Assembly (NCBI GenBank): GCA_036924085.1
Contig: JAVGWX010000018.1
Coordinates: 19,436,464-19,500,463, forward strand
Length of the DNA: 64,000 nucleotides
Source: Ariolimax columbianus
Taxonomy: Eukaryota; Mollusca; Gastropoda; Stylommatophora; Arionidae
Reading direction: 5' to 3'
Every line of letters starts with the position of its first letter. Position 1 is the first letter of the stretch. Position numbers and translations under genes: made by a program. Under the pieces are notes generated by a model. That model saw nothing but the letters and a program-made list of their open reading frames with translations. It was not told the DNA's origin and ran no database searches. Positions 55,600 through 64,000 of this stretch are shown piece by piece.

Positions 55600-55745
55600 T
55601 GGAGTAGCAGATTGGTTGAGCGTTTACTTATTGAGCTCTCACGGGCTTGATCCCATGTTATCGATACGCTCCAGTTTACCCATTTACAAATGGGTGTATG
55701 GAAGAAAGGCAGGAATAAAGGGAACTGGCGAAACTTTTTCATAAA
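55600..55745 (+). mobile_element. SINE-E copy (short)
   Basis: The head has GGTTGAGCGTTTACTTATTG as A-box region and CGGGCTTGATCCC as B box. Then come CTCCAGTTTACCCATTTACA and AAATGGGTGTATGGAAGAAA. Only the head and first block are kept. Confidence 0.6.
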
Positions 55746-55844
55746 TAGTTGAGACTTAGCACAATTACGTTTCCAACACTTCATCCCAGACAGCAGTGCG
55801 TATTGTATTTACCTTAAAGTTTTGAGCTTATGAGTAGATTTAGG

Positions 55845-56095
55845 CTCGGTGAAGAATGGCTTAACCTGGAAGCGGCGCACTCGTTTTTTTACGGAAAAAG
55901 TATGGGTTAAAATCTTGGTACCGGCACGCGCAATTCAACCCAACTGTAAATGGATACCTGACTTACGATTAATGAAGGAAAAGGCAGCAAGAAATGAAAT
56001 CGCTACCCCAACCTTGTACAGGATGTGGCTAAGTATATTGAAGGATCTTACATTTCATTTCTTACCGGCGGTTAGGTCTGGTGAAGGAAGGAAGG
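55845..56095 (+). mobile_element. SINE-E copy running into a GGAA tract
   Basis: The head has TATGGGTTAAAATCTTGG as B-box region. CAACCCAACTGTAAATGGAT, GACTTACGATTAATGAAGGA, TGTGGCTAAGTATATTGAAG and TTACCGGCGGTTAGGTCTGG follow. It ends in GAAGGAAGGAAGG, which continues as the microsatellite. Confidence 0.65.
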
Positions 56096-56272
56096 AAGGA
56101 AGGAGGGAGGGAGGGAAGGAAGGAAGGAGGGAAGGAAGGAAGGAAGGAAGGAAGGAGGGAAGGAAGGAAGGAAGGAAGGAAGGAAGGAAGGAGGGAAGGA
56201 AGGAAGGAGGGAGGGAAGGAAGGAAGGAAGGAGGGAGGGAAGGAAGGAAGGAGGGAGGGAAGGAAGGAAGGT
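56080..56272. repeat. GGAA tetranucleotide microsatellite
   Basis: (GGAA)n with GGGA variants, about 190 bp, starting at the 3' end of a SINE-E. GKE-rich frames are artefacts. Confidence 0.95.
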
Positions 56273-56649
56273 TGCATGTCTCTTACCGGGGCAAGAAAGG
56301 AAAAAAGAGAAGAAAGACTGTAACCAGCTAGGAAGGGCTGGGAATTTGGGAGGGAAAGTAGGGATAGTTAGGACACAATCTCATAAAGAAGTCGGACAGT
56401 ATAACTAAGCATGTGTTGGATTGGAACACACGATGAAAAAGGCTAGAACGGAGACCAGAGGGGACGAGGACCTGTCGCGGGGGATGGGGGTCTTATAATA
56501 CTGCTTACGCATAAATGCCCGCTTTATCATACCTCAGCACATAATTCTGAAAGATTTCCATAAACACGATAAATGCTCTAATAATAGCTACTTTACCCTT
56601 GTACACAGCTTTCGGTGATGCTGTGTAATTGTGCTTATCTAGTCACACA
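56273..56649. other. Unassigned spacer
   Basis: No recognised gene or repeat. Confidence 0.3.
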
Positions 56650-57180
56650 AAAAAAACGATCCTGATTACATGCATCATCCCGGAGGCAGCGTACGGATGT
56701 GAAATATTGTCAATCACACAAACCCTAAGTAAGATGATTGAATCATTCGATCTAAAATGCTAAAGGAGGGTGCTCAATTGTCAATCACACAAACCCTACG
56801 GAAGAAAACTGAATCATTCGCGCTAAAATACTAAAGCAGGGCGCTCAAAATACCATGGATAGCAAAAAAGACAAACTGACATTTTACAAGAGCTCCATAT
56901 AGAACAAAATTGGCTAGCAAACAACGTTACGTTTAGGAAATTAACATACATTGTGCACATCAAACGTCGCAATGGCCTCGAAAGAACGATACTGCAGGGC
57001 ATGGTAGCAGACTATAGACACAGAGGCAATCCGAGAGATGATAGACAAGGGACATTACATATGTTCTGATGTTGACTCTGGCAGACGCGGGAAACCTGGC
57101 CAGGGATCGAGTGTCTTACCGATTGGCTGTCACGAAAGTGACGTTCTGCAAATGACACGCTACATGATGACGATGATGAA
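56650..57180 (+). pseudogene. RTE-like RT C-terminal relic with internal duplication
   Basis: The blocks IIPEAAYGCEILSITQTL, ELHIEQNWLANNV and IVHIKRRNGLERTILQGMV, then a decayed WPGIECLTDWL-like stretch, lead to GCTACATGATGACGATGATG at 57158-57178. A ~71-bp segment (56708-56778) is directly repeated at 56779-56850 with several differences, so the same codons appear twice. Frameshifted. Confidence 0.75.
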
Positions 57181-57244
57181 TGTCTACTTTCAGTTAGAAA
57201 CTAATAATGATAGGTATCCATCGTTGTCGATGAGGACAGCCGAT

Positions 57245-57785
57245 ATCATCCTAGTCACAGATTTCCATGTTGGGTCTGGATGCGCATGTGGCTGAACAGG
57301 CCAATGCGGGCACGAAAACATCTGCTGCATAACGGGCACACGAGGTATGTAGAAAGGTGTTGTTCTCGGTGCTCGTGATTTCCTGCTCTTGCGTCTGCTG
57401 TGGAAAGACACGGTGGTCTTCGCTTGTAGTTACACCCACTTTGACCGCGCTTCTCCAGTAAGATGTCTTTTGCGCAAGACATTCCCAGGTGTCAACATCT
57501 ATCTGGCAATTTTCAGTGAGTCCCCCACGCCGTCTTTAAAACGATTCTTTGGGCGCCCTCTCTTGCGCCCTCCCTCTCTCAGCTCGCCGTAGAGAATACT
57601 CTTTGGGAGCCGCTCGTCTGACAAACGGGCGAGGTGTCCGGCCCATCCTAGTCAAGCTTTTTCTAACAGCGCATGTTTGCCCTCGAGAGAACTTCGATGT
57701 CAGTGACCCGATCTTGCCATCGGATGTGGAGGATTCGCCTCAAGCAACCTGTGTGGAAGTGGTTGAACCTCCTTGCATGTCCAAC
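57245..57785 (-). pseudogene. RT C-terminal relic with zinc-finger end
   Basis: Minus strand from 57785: VGHARRFNHFHTGCLRRILH and IRWQDRVTDIEVLSRANM, then RPKNRFKDGVGDSLKIAR near 57510-57560. The terminal CPLCSRCFRARIGLFSHM finger lies near 57290-57350. The cysteine pair is intact; the last His is lost (SHMRIQ). It is better preserved than the related relic at 8975-9925. An I-like fragment abuts its upstream end. Confidence 0.75.
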
Positions 57786-57789
57786 GTAT

Positions 57790-58378
57790 ACTTCTTCTTC
57801 TTCTTCGTACGCTGTCAGACGTCAACTTAAATTTGTTAGAAGAAAGCAGCGGTCATCCTGAGGCTGTCGACACTGCCATAGAGCTTGTCTAGTGTTGCCA
57901 CTTATGATGGCCACGTGTGCTTTCTCTGGTCCTCGTATGTCGGGCAATTTTGCAGAAGTTGTTCAGGTGTCATTTTCGATGTACCACAGGTGAATTTGAC
58001 GGTAGCATCAATTTTCAGTTTATTGAATAAATGGTACCTCAGTCTGTTGTGGCCTGTGCGGAATCTGAATACCACCACCTGCTCTCTTCTGTTTAACTGG
58101 TAATAAGCATCTTTTTTTTTGTGTGTAGCCAGTATGCTGTGTTCCATTTGGCTATGTATCTGGCCCTTATAAACCTTTTGGACTCTTTGTAGGTCACAGT
58201 AGAATCTGGTTGTGGTAACCTTGCACCTTATTTTGCCAGTCTATCTGTCTCCTCGTTGCCTTGAATGTTACAATGGGATGGAACCCACTGTACCACTACA
58301 CTCTTCGGTGAGGACTGCTGGCATACTTGACAAGAGTACTGCTCTTAAATCATTAAGTTCTGTATTCTTTTGTCCAGA
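57790..58378 (-). mobile_element. I-like 3' fragment with GAA tail
   Basis: Tail TTC repeats at 57790-57806, then the inverted TGACAGCGTAC terminus. Minus-strand codons VVVQWVPSHCNIQGNEETDR (end of RNase H), YYQLNRREQVVVFRFRTGHN and MTPEQLLQNCPTYED match the 29.9-kb element. CPCG has changed to FTCG, and frameshifts are present. A possible diverged target duplication (GTCCAACGTATA and GTCCAGAGCATA) flanks it. Confidence 0.85.
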
Positions 58379-58384
58379 GCATAC

Positions 58385-58625
58385 GAGAGATAGAAACTAT
58401 GGTCAGTAAACTGTTTTGATCACATCAAAAGATATAATAGTCTGCGGAAAAACTGGAAGAAAAACAGAAAGAGAAACGAGACAGAGGTAAACAACGGGGT
58501 ACGTGGAAGGACACCATCAAGGATATGCAAGGAATTCATTTCAGTTTCCATTTTCATCGTAAGACACGTTGGAGATCCATTGCAGCCGACCTTCGATGGG
58601 AAGATGACACTTGAACTGAATTGAA
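58385..58625 (+). pseudogene. RTE-like ORF 3' end (source sequence of the 93-bp array family)
   Basis: A FDHIKRYNSLRKN block is followed by WKDTIKDMQGI-like codons, then RWRSIAADLRWEDDT and a stop at about 58612. The last ~40 bases match the start of each 93-bp unit at 33.2-34.1 kb in inverted orientation. It gives the single-copy form of the sequence that was amplified there. Confidence 0.7.
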
Positions 58626-58779
58626 TTGCGACACTATCAGTCGGACGGCAAGTTAATAATAGCTAGGGGTTCTGTAATATTCCAAGGTAGATAGATACAA
58701 TATAGATGTCTCAAAGACATTATTACCTGTGATAAGAGTGCGTCTGCGTACGTGTGTATGTATGTATATAAATATATAT
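58626..58779. other. Spacer with TA run
   Basis: Short TATA-rich stretch (58760-58780) next to the mariner terminus. Confidence 0.4.
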
Positions 58780-59519
58780 ATGCGAGGCATGTTCAAATGA
58801 CATCGGACCTAACTGCATTAAGAGGAACATACGTACGATGCACATGATGACGTCACTTCTTGTGTAAACAGAACATACTAGTAGTCAAGTTTGCAAAATG
58901 TCATTATCCTCCGACTCATAGTTTCCTCGGTAGACCGTTGAAAACATGGCGGATGTGATTCGGAATCAGTCCAGAGTTGATCAGCGAGCGGTGATTTCGG
59001 TATCGTTCAGCTGAAGGATGTCGACCACTTGACATTCATCGCAGAGTGCAGGCAGTGTATGTTGACAAAAGTGTGGTGAACGTAAGCTCCGGTTGTGGTC
59101 CACCCAAAATGCTGCATCAACGTTGGTGTTGACATCTTCTGACGCAACAATTTGCGCCTGACCTGGTCTCGGAAGATCTTTCAGTAACTCACGTCCTTCT
59201 TTAAACATCGTTGTCCAGTTCTTTACTATTGTCTTTGACACACTTTTATCACCATACACCGCCTGCATTATGCGATGAATGTCAACTGGTCGACATCATT
59301 CAGCTGTTAGAATCCGAAACACCACTCGCTGATCAACTCTGGACTGATTCCGTATCACACCCGCCATGTTTTCAACGGTCTGCTGCGGAAACTATGAGAC
59401 GGAGGATAATGACATTTTGCAAACTTGACGGTTAGTGTTTGCTGTTTACATCATCATGCGCATCGTACGTATTTTCACTTGGTGCAGCTAGGCCGGGTTT
59501 CATTTTAACACGCTTCGTA
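58780..59519. mobile_element. Palindromic mariner-derived element, 740 bp
   Basis: The termini ATGCGAGGCATGTTCAAATG and CATTTTAACACGCTTCGTA are inverted. Both arms carry the 5' UTR and transposase start: ATGGCGGATGTGATTCGGAA at 58946, and CACCCGCCATG near 59368 inverted. The right arm encodes (minus) MQAVYGDKSVSKTIVKNWTT through DLPRPGQAQIV and DHNRSLRS, longer than the left arm. The arms meet near 59090. TA-rich flanks fit a TA target. Same architecture as 51887-53036 without the nested insertion. Confidence 0.85.
58981..59268 (-). pseudogene. Mariner transposase N-terminal fragment (right arm)
   Basis: Minus frame with QAVYGDKSVSKTIVKNWTTM, FKEGREL..DLPRPGQAQIV and NTNVDAAFWVDHNRSLRS. This is the second half of the helix-turn-helix region of a mariner transposase plus the following linker. 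It then reads into the opposite arm near 59090, so the C-terminal residues are antisense of the other arm and not transposase. No catalytic triad. Confidence 0.75.
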
Positions 59520-59899
59520 TATATATGTTTGGTGGTGTGGCTTATGAGTGTGGGTGAATGTGGAGTTTGCGTAGTTATGTCTGTTGACAAACAATGTATG
59601 TATTCCCGCATATCAATCTGGAGATCGAGAGAATTCTATTTTCGCTACAAGTAATAAACAACTTCTGCATAATTCCAAACAGATTTATCTATCCTTTCAC
59701 ATCCCCTAGCACGTTTATGCAAATGATCACAACTAGACAACACAATGTTTAAATATACGGTATATTTAAATCTCCTTCCGTGTCGCTGTTAACATATGTT
59801 CTTTGTACGTCCCTTAACTGTTGTTGTTTTTTTAGCATGCATATTCGCCTGCTCTTAACAGGCCCAGGTCGAAACAACGGGTCTGAAACTCAAACTACC
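59520..59899. other. Unassigned spacer
   Basis: No recognised feature. Confidence 0.3.
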
Positions 59900-62800
59900 A
59901 TAGGGTCTGCACGACGACAAGCTTAGTGGTCGGAGAGTTTTACAAGCACAGGTTTGGTTGTTCAAAGGCTACAAGAGAAATGTGATGGTCCAGATAGTAA
60001 ACGAGGACACGTCTGATAGTTCAATAGTTACACGAGTCGAAGTTTGATGCCCAGTAGCTGCACAGTGACATGTTTTATGATTGAATGGGTTCACGCAAGC
60101 GTGATTGGCCGAGACCAGCACAAGAACAAGTTCGATAGTGTCAAAGTTTCATAAGAGCCCGCTTGAGAAGACCAATGACTACATTAAGGTAATCTTGAAT
60201 GTCCAATCGCTATTTAAGTGGTATTCAAATCATGCAGGGAGATATAACATTCATCAAAGAAAATATAATGGTCCATAAAATACAACACGAGAGCAAGATT
60301 CATGGTACAAGGGCTACATTAGAGTTGGTTTGATGGCCATTTTATTTGGTGAGGGCAAAACGTGTGGCACAAGAGCTACACGAAGGCAAAGCCTGAGAGC
60401 CGAAGAACTTATAACAATAGTTACATGGGGAAATGCCTTTTGTTCAACCGCTACATTAGGACAAGTTGGATAGGCCAACATCTATATCAGGGCACGCTAC
60501 TTGTGTCTATAGCTGCAAGATGACAAGCTAGATGTGTCTATAGCTGCAAGATGACAAGCTAGATGTGTCTATAGCTGCAAGATGACAAGCTAGATGTGTC
60601 TATAGCTGCAAGATGACAAGCTAGATGTGTCTATAGCTGCAAGATGACAAGCTAGATGTGTCTATAGCTGCAAGATGACAAGCTAGGTGTGTCTATAGCT
60701 GCAAGATGACAAGCTAGATGTGTCTATAGCTGCAAGATGACAAGCTAGATGTGTCTATAGCTGCAAGATGACAAGCTAGGTGTGTCTATAGCTGCAAGAT
60801 GACAAGCTAGATGTGTCTATAGCTGCAAGATGACAAGCTAGATGTGTCTATAGCTGCTAGATGTGTCTATAGCTGCTAGATGACAAGCTAGATGTGTCTA
60901 TAGCTGCAAGATGACAAGCTAGATGTGTCTATAGCTGCAAGATGACAAGCCACATGTGTCTATAGCTGCAAGATGACAAGCTAGATGTGTCTATAGCTGC
61001 AAGATGACAAGCTAGATGTGTCTATAGCTGCAAGATGACAAGCTAGATGTGTCTATAGCTGCAAGAAGACAAGCTAAATGTGTCTATAGCTGCAAGATGA
61101 CAAGCTAGGTGTGTCTATAGCTGCAAGATGACAAGCTAGATGTGTCTATAGCTGCAAGATGACAAGCTAGATGTGTCTATAGCTGCAAGATGACAAGCTA
61201 GATGTGTCTATAGCTGCAAGATGACAAGCTAGATGTGTCTATAGCTGCAAGATGACAAGCTAGATGTGTCTATAGCTGCAAGATGACAAGCTAGATGTGT
61301 CTATAGCTGCAAGATGACAAGCTAGATGTGTCTATAGCTGCAAGATGACAAGCTAGATGTGTCTATAGCTGCAAGAAGACAAGCCACATGTGTCTATAGC
61401 TGCAAGATGACAAGCTAGATGTGTCTATAGCTGCAAGATGACAAGCTAGATGTGTCTATAGCTGCAAGATGACAAGCTAGATGTGTCTATAGCTGCAAGA
61501 TGACACAGGTTGTTGTTCAATAGCTACATCAGAACACGCTTGTTAGTCCAATATCTACAGTAGGTTATGCTAGACAGTACATAGTACAGCCGGACAAACT
61601 AGATAGTGAAATGGCTACATGAGGACAAGCAAGATAGATCAATATACTTTGACAATCTAGATGGTACACAGTTACAGGCAGACAATGTAGATGGTACACA
61701 ATTACAGGCAGACAATGTAGATGGTACACAATTACAGGCAGACAATCTAGATGGTACACAATTACAGGCAGACAATCTAGATGGAACACAGTTACAGGCA
61801 GACAATCTAGATGGTACACAGTTACAGGCAGACAATCTAGATGGTACACAGTTACAGGCAGACAATCTAGATGGTACACAGTTACAGGCAGACAATCTAG
61901 ATGGTACACAGTTACAGGCAGACAATCTAGATGGCCCAATAGCTGTACAGGGACAAACTTGTTTGTCCAAGAGGTACACGCGAACAATCTTGTTTGTCCA
62001 ATAGGTACATGAGAACAATTGTGTTTGTACAATAGGTACATGAGAACTATATTGTTTGTCCAATAAGTACACGAGAACAATCTTGTTTGTCCAATAGGTA
62101 CATGAGAACAGTCTTGTTTGTCCAATAGGTACATGAGAACAATCTTGTTTGTCCAATAGGTACAAGAGAACAATCTTGTTTGTCCAATAGGTACATGAGA
62201 ACAGTCTTGTTTGTCCAATAGGTACAAGAGAACAATTTTTGTTGTCCAATAGGTACATGAGAACAATCTTGTTTGTCCAATAGGTACAAGAGAACAATCT
62301 TGTTTGTCCAATAGGTACATGAGAACAGTCTTGTTTGTCCAATAGGTACACGAGGACAATCTTGTTTGTTAAATAGCCACATGATGAACTCTTGTTTGTC
62401 CAATAGCTACACGAGGACAATATTGTTTGATCAATAACTGCTTTCTTACAATCGTGTTTGTCCAATAGCTACACAAGGGCACTCTTGTTTGTCCAATAGC
62501 TACTTGACGACAATCTTGTTTGATTAATAACTGCTTTCTTACAATCGTGTTTGTCTGATAGTTACATGAGGAAAAACTTGTTTGATCAATAACTGCTTTC
62601 TTACAATCTTGTTTGTCCAATAGCTACTTGACGACAATCTTGTTTGATTATTAACTGCTTTCTTACAATCGTGTTTGTCTGATAGTTACATGAGGAAAAA
62701 CTTGTTTGATCAATAACTGCTTTCTTACAATCTTGTTTGTCCAATAGCTACATGATGACAATCTTGTTTGATCAATAACTGCTTTCTTACAATCTTGTAC

Positions 62801-62960
62801 GTCCAATAGCTACATGAGAACAATCTTGTTTGACCAATAACTGCTTTCTTACAATCTTGTTTGTCCAATAGCTACATGAGGACAATCGTGTGTGTCCAAT
62901 AGCTACATGAAGACAATCTTGTTTGATCACTAACTGCTTTCTTACAATCTTGCTTGTACA
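59900..62960. repeat. ~31-bp satellite with separately homogenised blocks
   Basis: Most of the region reads in steps near 31 bp, with units resembling TAGCTACATGAGGACAATCT plus TGTTTGTCCAA. Degenerate units fill 59900-60500. Block 1 (60503-61506) has ~32 units of 31 bp (TAGCTGCAAGATGACAAGCT). Block 2 (61651-61950) has ten units of 30 bp (GACAATCTAGATGGTACACA). Block 3 (61960-62400) has ~14 units of 31 bp (GAACAATCTTGTTTGTCCAA). Block 4 (62400-62960) has ~62-bp dimers including AATAACTGCTTTCTTACAAT. Frames across the array are artefacts. Confidence 0.9.
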
Positions 62961-63150
62961 ATCGAGTCAAGCTCGTATACCATTGGTCTCCTGATACCAT
63001 TCTGATGGGGTTTCGTGTAAACCTTCAATGTCCTGCTCAAATCCTTCTACGGCATCAAATTTGTAATGATTGTTTCAAGAGTCTTCTTCTACCTTAGTCC
63101 ACAATTAAATTCAGACGCTACCTTTTGTTATGTCAATTGTTGTTGGAGTA

Positions 63151-63400
63151 GCTGTGGTGGAGAGGTAAAGCACTTATCTATCAAATCGACTTCTGGTTGG
63201 TCTCAAGGCCTGCATTCTAGGTTACTCCTTGACGTCTTATGTCTTGCCCCTGGTCCAAGGTAGCTCGGGACCAGAGAGTGAGGTTGATGGTTAATGATCA
63301 GCGCAGTTTTTTCCTAACTATAATCCAAATACAGCGTAAGTTACATCATCAACAAAAGATCGTCGGATGATGTGGCCATGATAGTCTTGCGATGCGCAAC
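63151..63400 (+). mobile_element. SINE-D copy 4
   Basis: The head GCTGTGGTGGAGAGGTAAAG is an A-box region; the B box is weak. The body has GTAGCTCGGGACCAGAGAGT, GAGGTTGATGGTTAATGATC and GATCGTCGGATGATGTGGCC. Confidence 0.75.
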
Positions 63401-63697
63401 TAGCAGGTCAATTGCTTCCATTATATAAATGTGTAGATTTTGTCCTTCACAGTGGTCCAATTAATTTTAGGGACGAAATAATACGCCTATATTCTAATTT
63501 CAGTGCTGCAAACAGGTGAATAAGTAGAGTTGTACATGGGTCTGGCAACTACATCATGCAAAACAAAAGGCCATCGAAATCACGTTTCCAAGAAAACATT
63601 TATACTTTGATGCATGTTTCCTGCATTAAGGTCATCGGAAGTTGTAATCTTCTTTTTCTACTGGTTCTAAAATTGGTTATGTTAAATAACGATAGTT
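63401..63697. other. Unassigned spacer
   Basis: No recognised feature. Confidence 0.3.
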
Positions 63698-63820
63698 TAG
63701 GTATTCAATGCCTTCTATTCCTGTTTAACAAGTATTAAATGCCTTCTATTCTTGTCTAACAGGTATTCAATGCCTTCTATTCTTGTCTAACAAGTACTCA
63801 ATGCCTTCTAATCTTGTCTT
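63698..63820. repeat. ~31-bp tandem repeat
   Basis: Four units of TTCAATGCCTTCTATTCTTG plus TCTAACAAGTA. It ends directly at the TTC-rich tail of a minus-strand SINE-A. Confidence 0.9.
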
Positions 63821-63825
63821 CTTTT

Positions 63826-64000
63826 TCTTCTTCGTTCGTTCTCAATCTCCCACTACCAAACCCTGAAAGGGTAAGTAGCAGAATGAAGTCCAGAGAACGG
63901 AATGCGTTGTGTCATAGTTTACAGCTTGGCTGCGATATTTGCACCTTTCGGTCCAACACATCCGACTTCAGCAAGCATTTTTTGAGTACCGGGTTAGCAT
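63826..64000 (-). mobile_element. SINE-A copy (cut by window end)
   Basis: Inverted tail junction CTTCTTCGTTCGTTCTCAAT, then CCACTACCAAACCCTGAAAG, GTCATAGTTTACAGCTTGGC, GCACCTTTCGGTCCAACACA and TCCGACTTCAGCAAGC. It is very close to the plus-strand copy at 43788-44004. Confidence 0.85.

Noticed and set aside
56000..56331. GKE-rich frame suggesting a low-complexity protein
   Set aside because: It is the GGAA microsatellite read in frame, joined to part of a SINE-E.
60503..62400. Regularly spaced repeats resembling a CRISPR array
   Set aside because: Units are contiguous 30-31-bp tandem repeats with no unique spacers, no cas genes, and a eukaryotic context.
61565..62465. 264- and 288-codon minus-strand frames with repeated peptides
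   Set aside because: Generated by 30-31-bp arrays; several overlapping frames are open at once, which is typical of repeats and not of a gene.

Overview
This 64 kb window is non-coding, repeat-dominated DNA of an animal genome. I found no convincing single-copy host gene, no functional tRNA or rRNA gene, and no bacterial features such as operons or ribosome binding sites. The non-LTR retrotransposon types (RTE-like with ATG-rich tails, I-group-like with RNase H), the tRNA-derived SINEs, the mariner remnants and the very high density of minisatellites suggest an invertebrate, most likely a mollusc or another lophotrochozoan. The taxon is inference from repeat style and is not proven by any gene.

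Layout. 1-6 kb: two reverse transcriptase (RT) relics, SINE-B copies with internal 36/37-bp arrays, a long pyrimidine microsatellite, and an RTE relic split by an I-like 3' fragment with an 11-bp target-site duplication. 6-14.6 kb: a 25-bp array with a 125-bp higher-order repeat, an RT relic with a terminal zinc finger, a tRNA-SINE, and arrays with 60-, 38/45- and 22-bp units. 14.6-19.5 kb: RTE fragments, SINEs of four families, and arrays of 30- and 20-bp units. 19.6-24.3 kb: a 2.33-kb tandem segmental duplication carrying a SINE-B and an RTE 3' end. 24.3-27.2 kb: two minus-strand RT relics, one containing a 22-bp minisatellite inside its coding region. 29.8-32.8 kb: the best-preserved element, an I-like retrotransposon with an 866-codon RT/RNase H frame. 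33.2-36 kb: a 93-bp array made from the last codons of an RTE-like ORF, then further RT relics. 36-46 kb: GAA tracts, an ACAAC-rich satellite, a SINE whose A-box region is amplified about eight times, more RTE and I-like ends, paired SINE-A copies, and an 88-bp array. 46-53 kb: a tRNA-SINE, a mariner arm, a SINE-B with a 37-bp array, and a palindromic mariner element with a nested I-like insertion. 53-60 kb: a 0.8-kb ACT tract, a GGAA tract, three RT relics and a second palindromic mariner element. 59.9-63 kb: a 3-kb family of roughly 31-bp tandem repeats with separately homogenised blocks.

How the parts relate. Retroelements insert, decay, and repeatedly appear to seed tandem arrays. Examples are 3' tails (GAA)n, (ATG)n and (CAA)n, internal VNTR units of a SINE, the A box of a SINE, and the terminal codons of an RTE ORF. 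The most unusual objects are the two ~0.75-kb palindromic mariner derivatives, the SINE-B copies with independently expanded internal VNTRs, and the SINE with an amplified A-box region. Long ORFs over arrays are by-products of repeat periods and are not annotated as genes.
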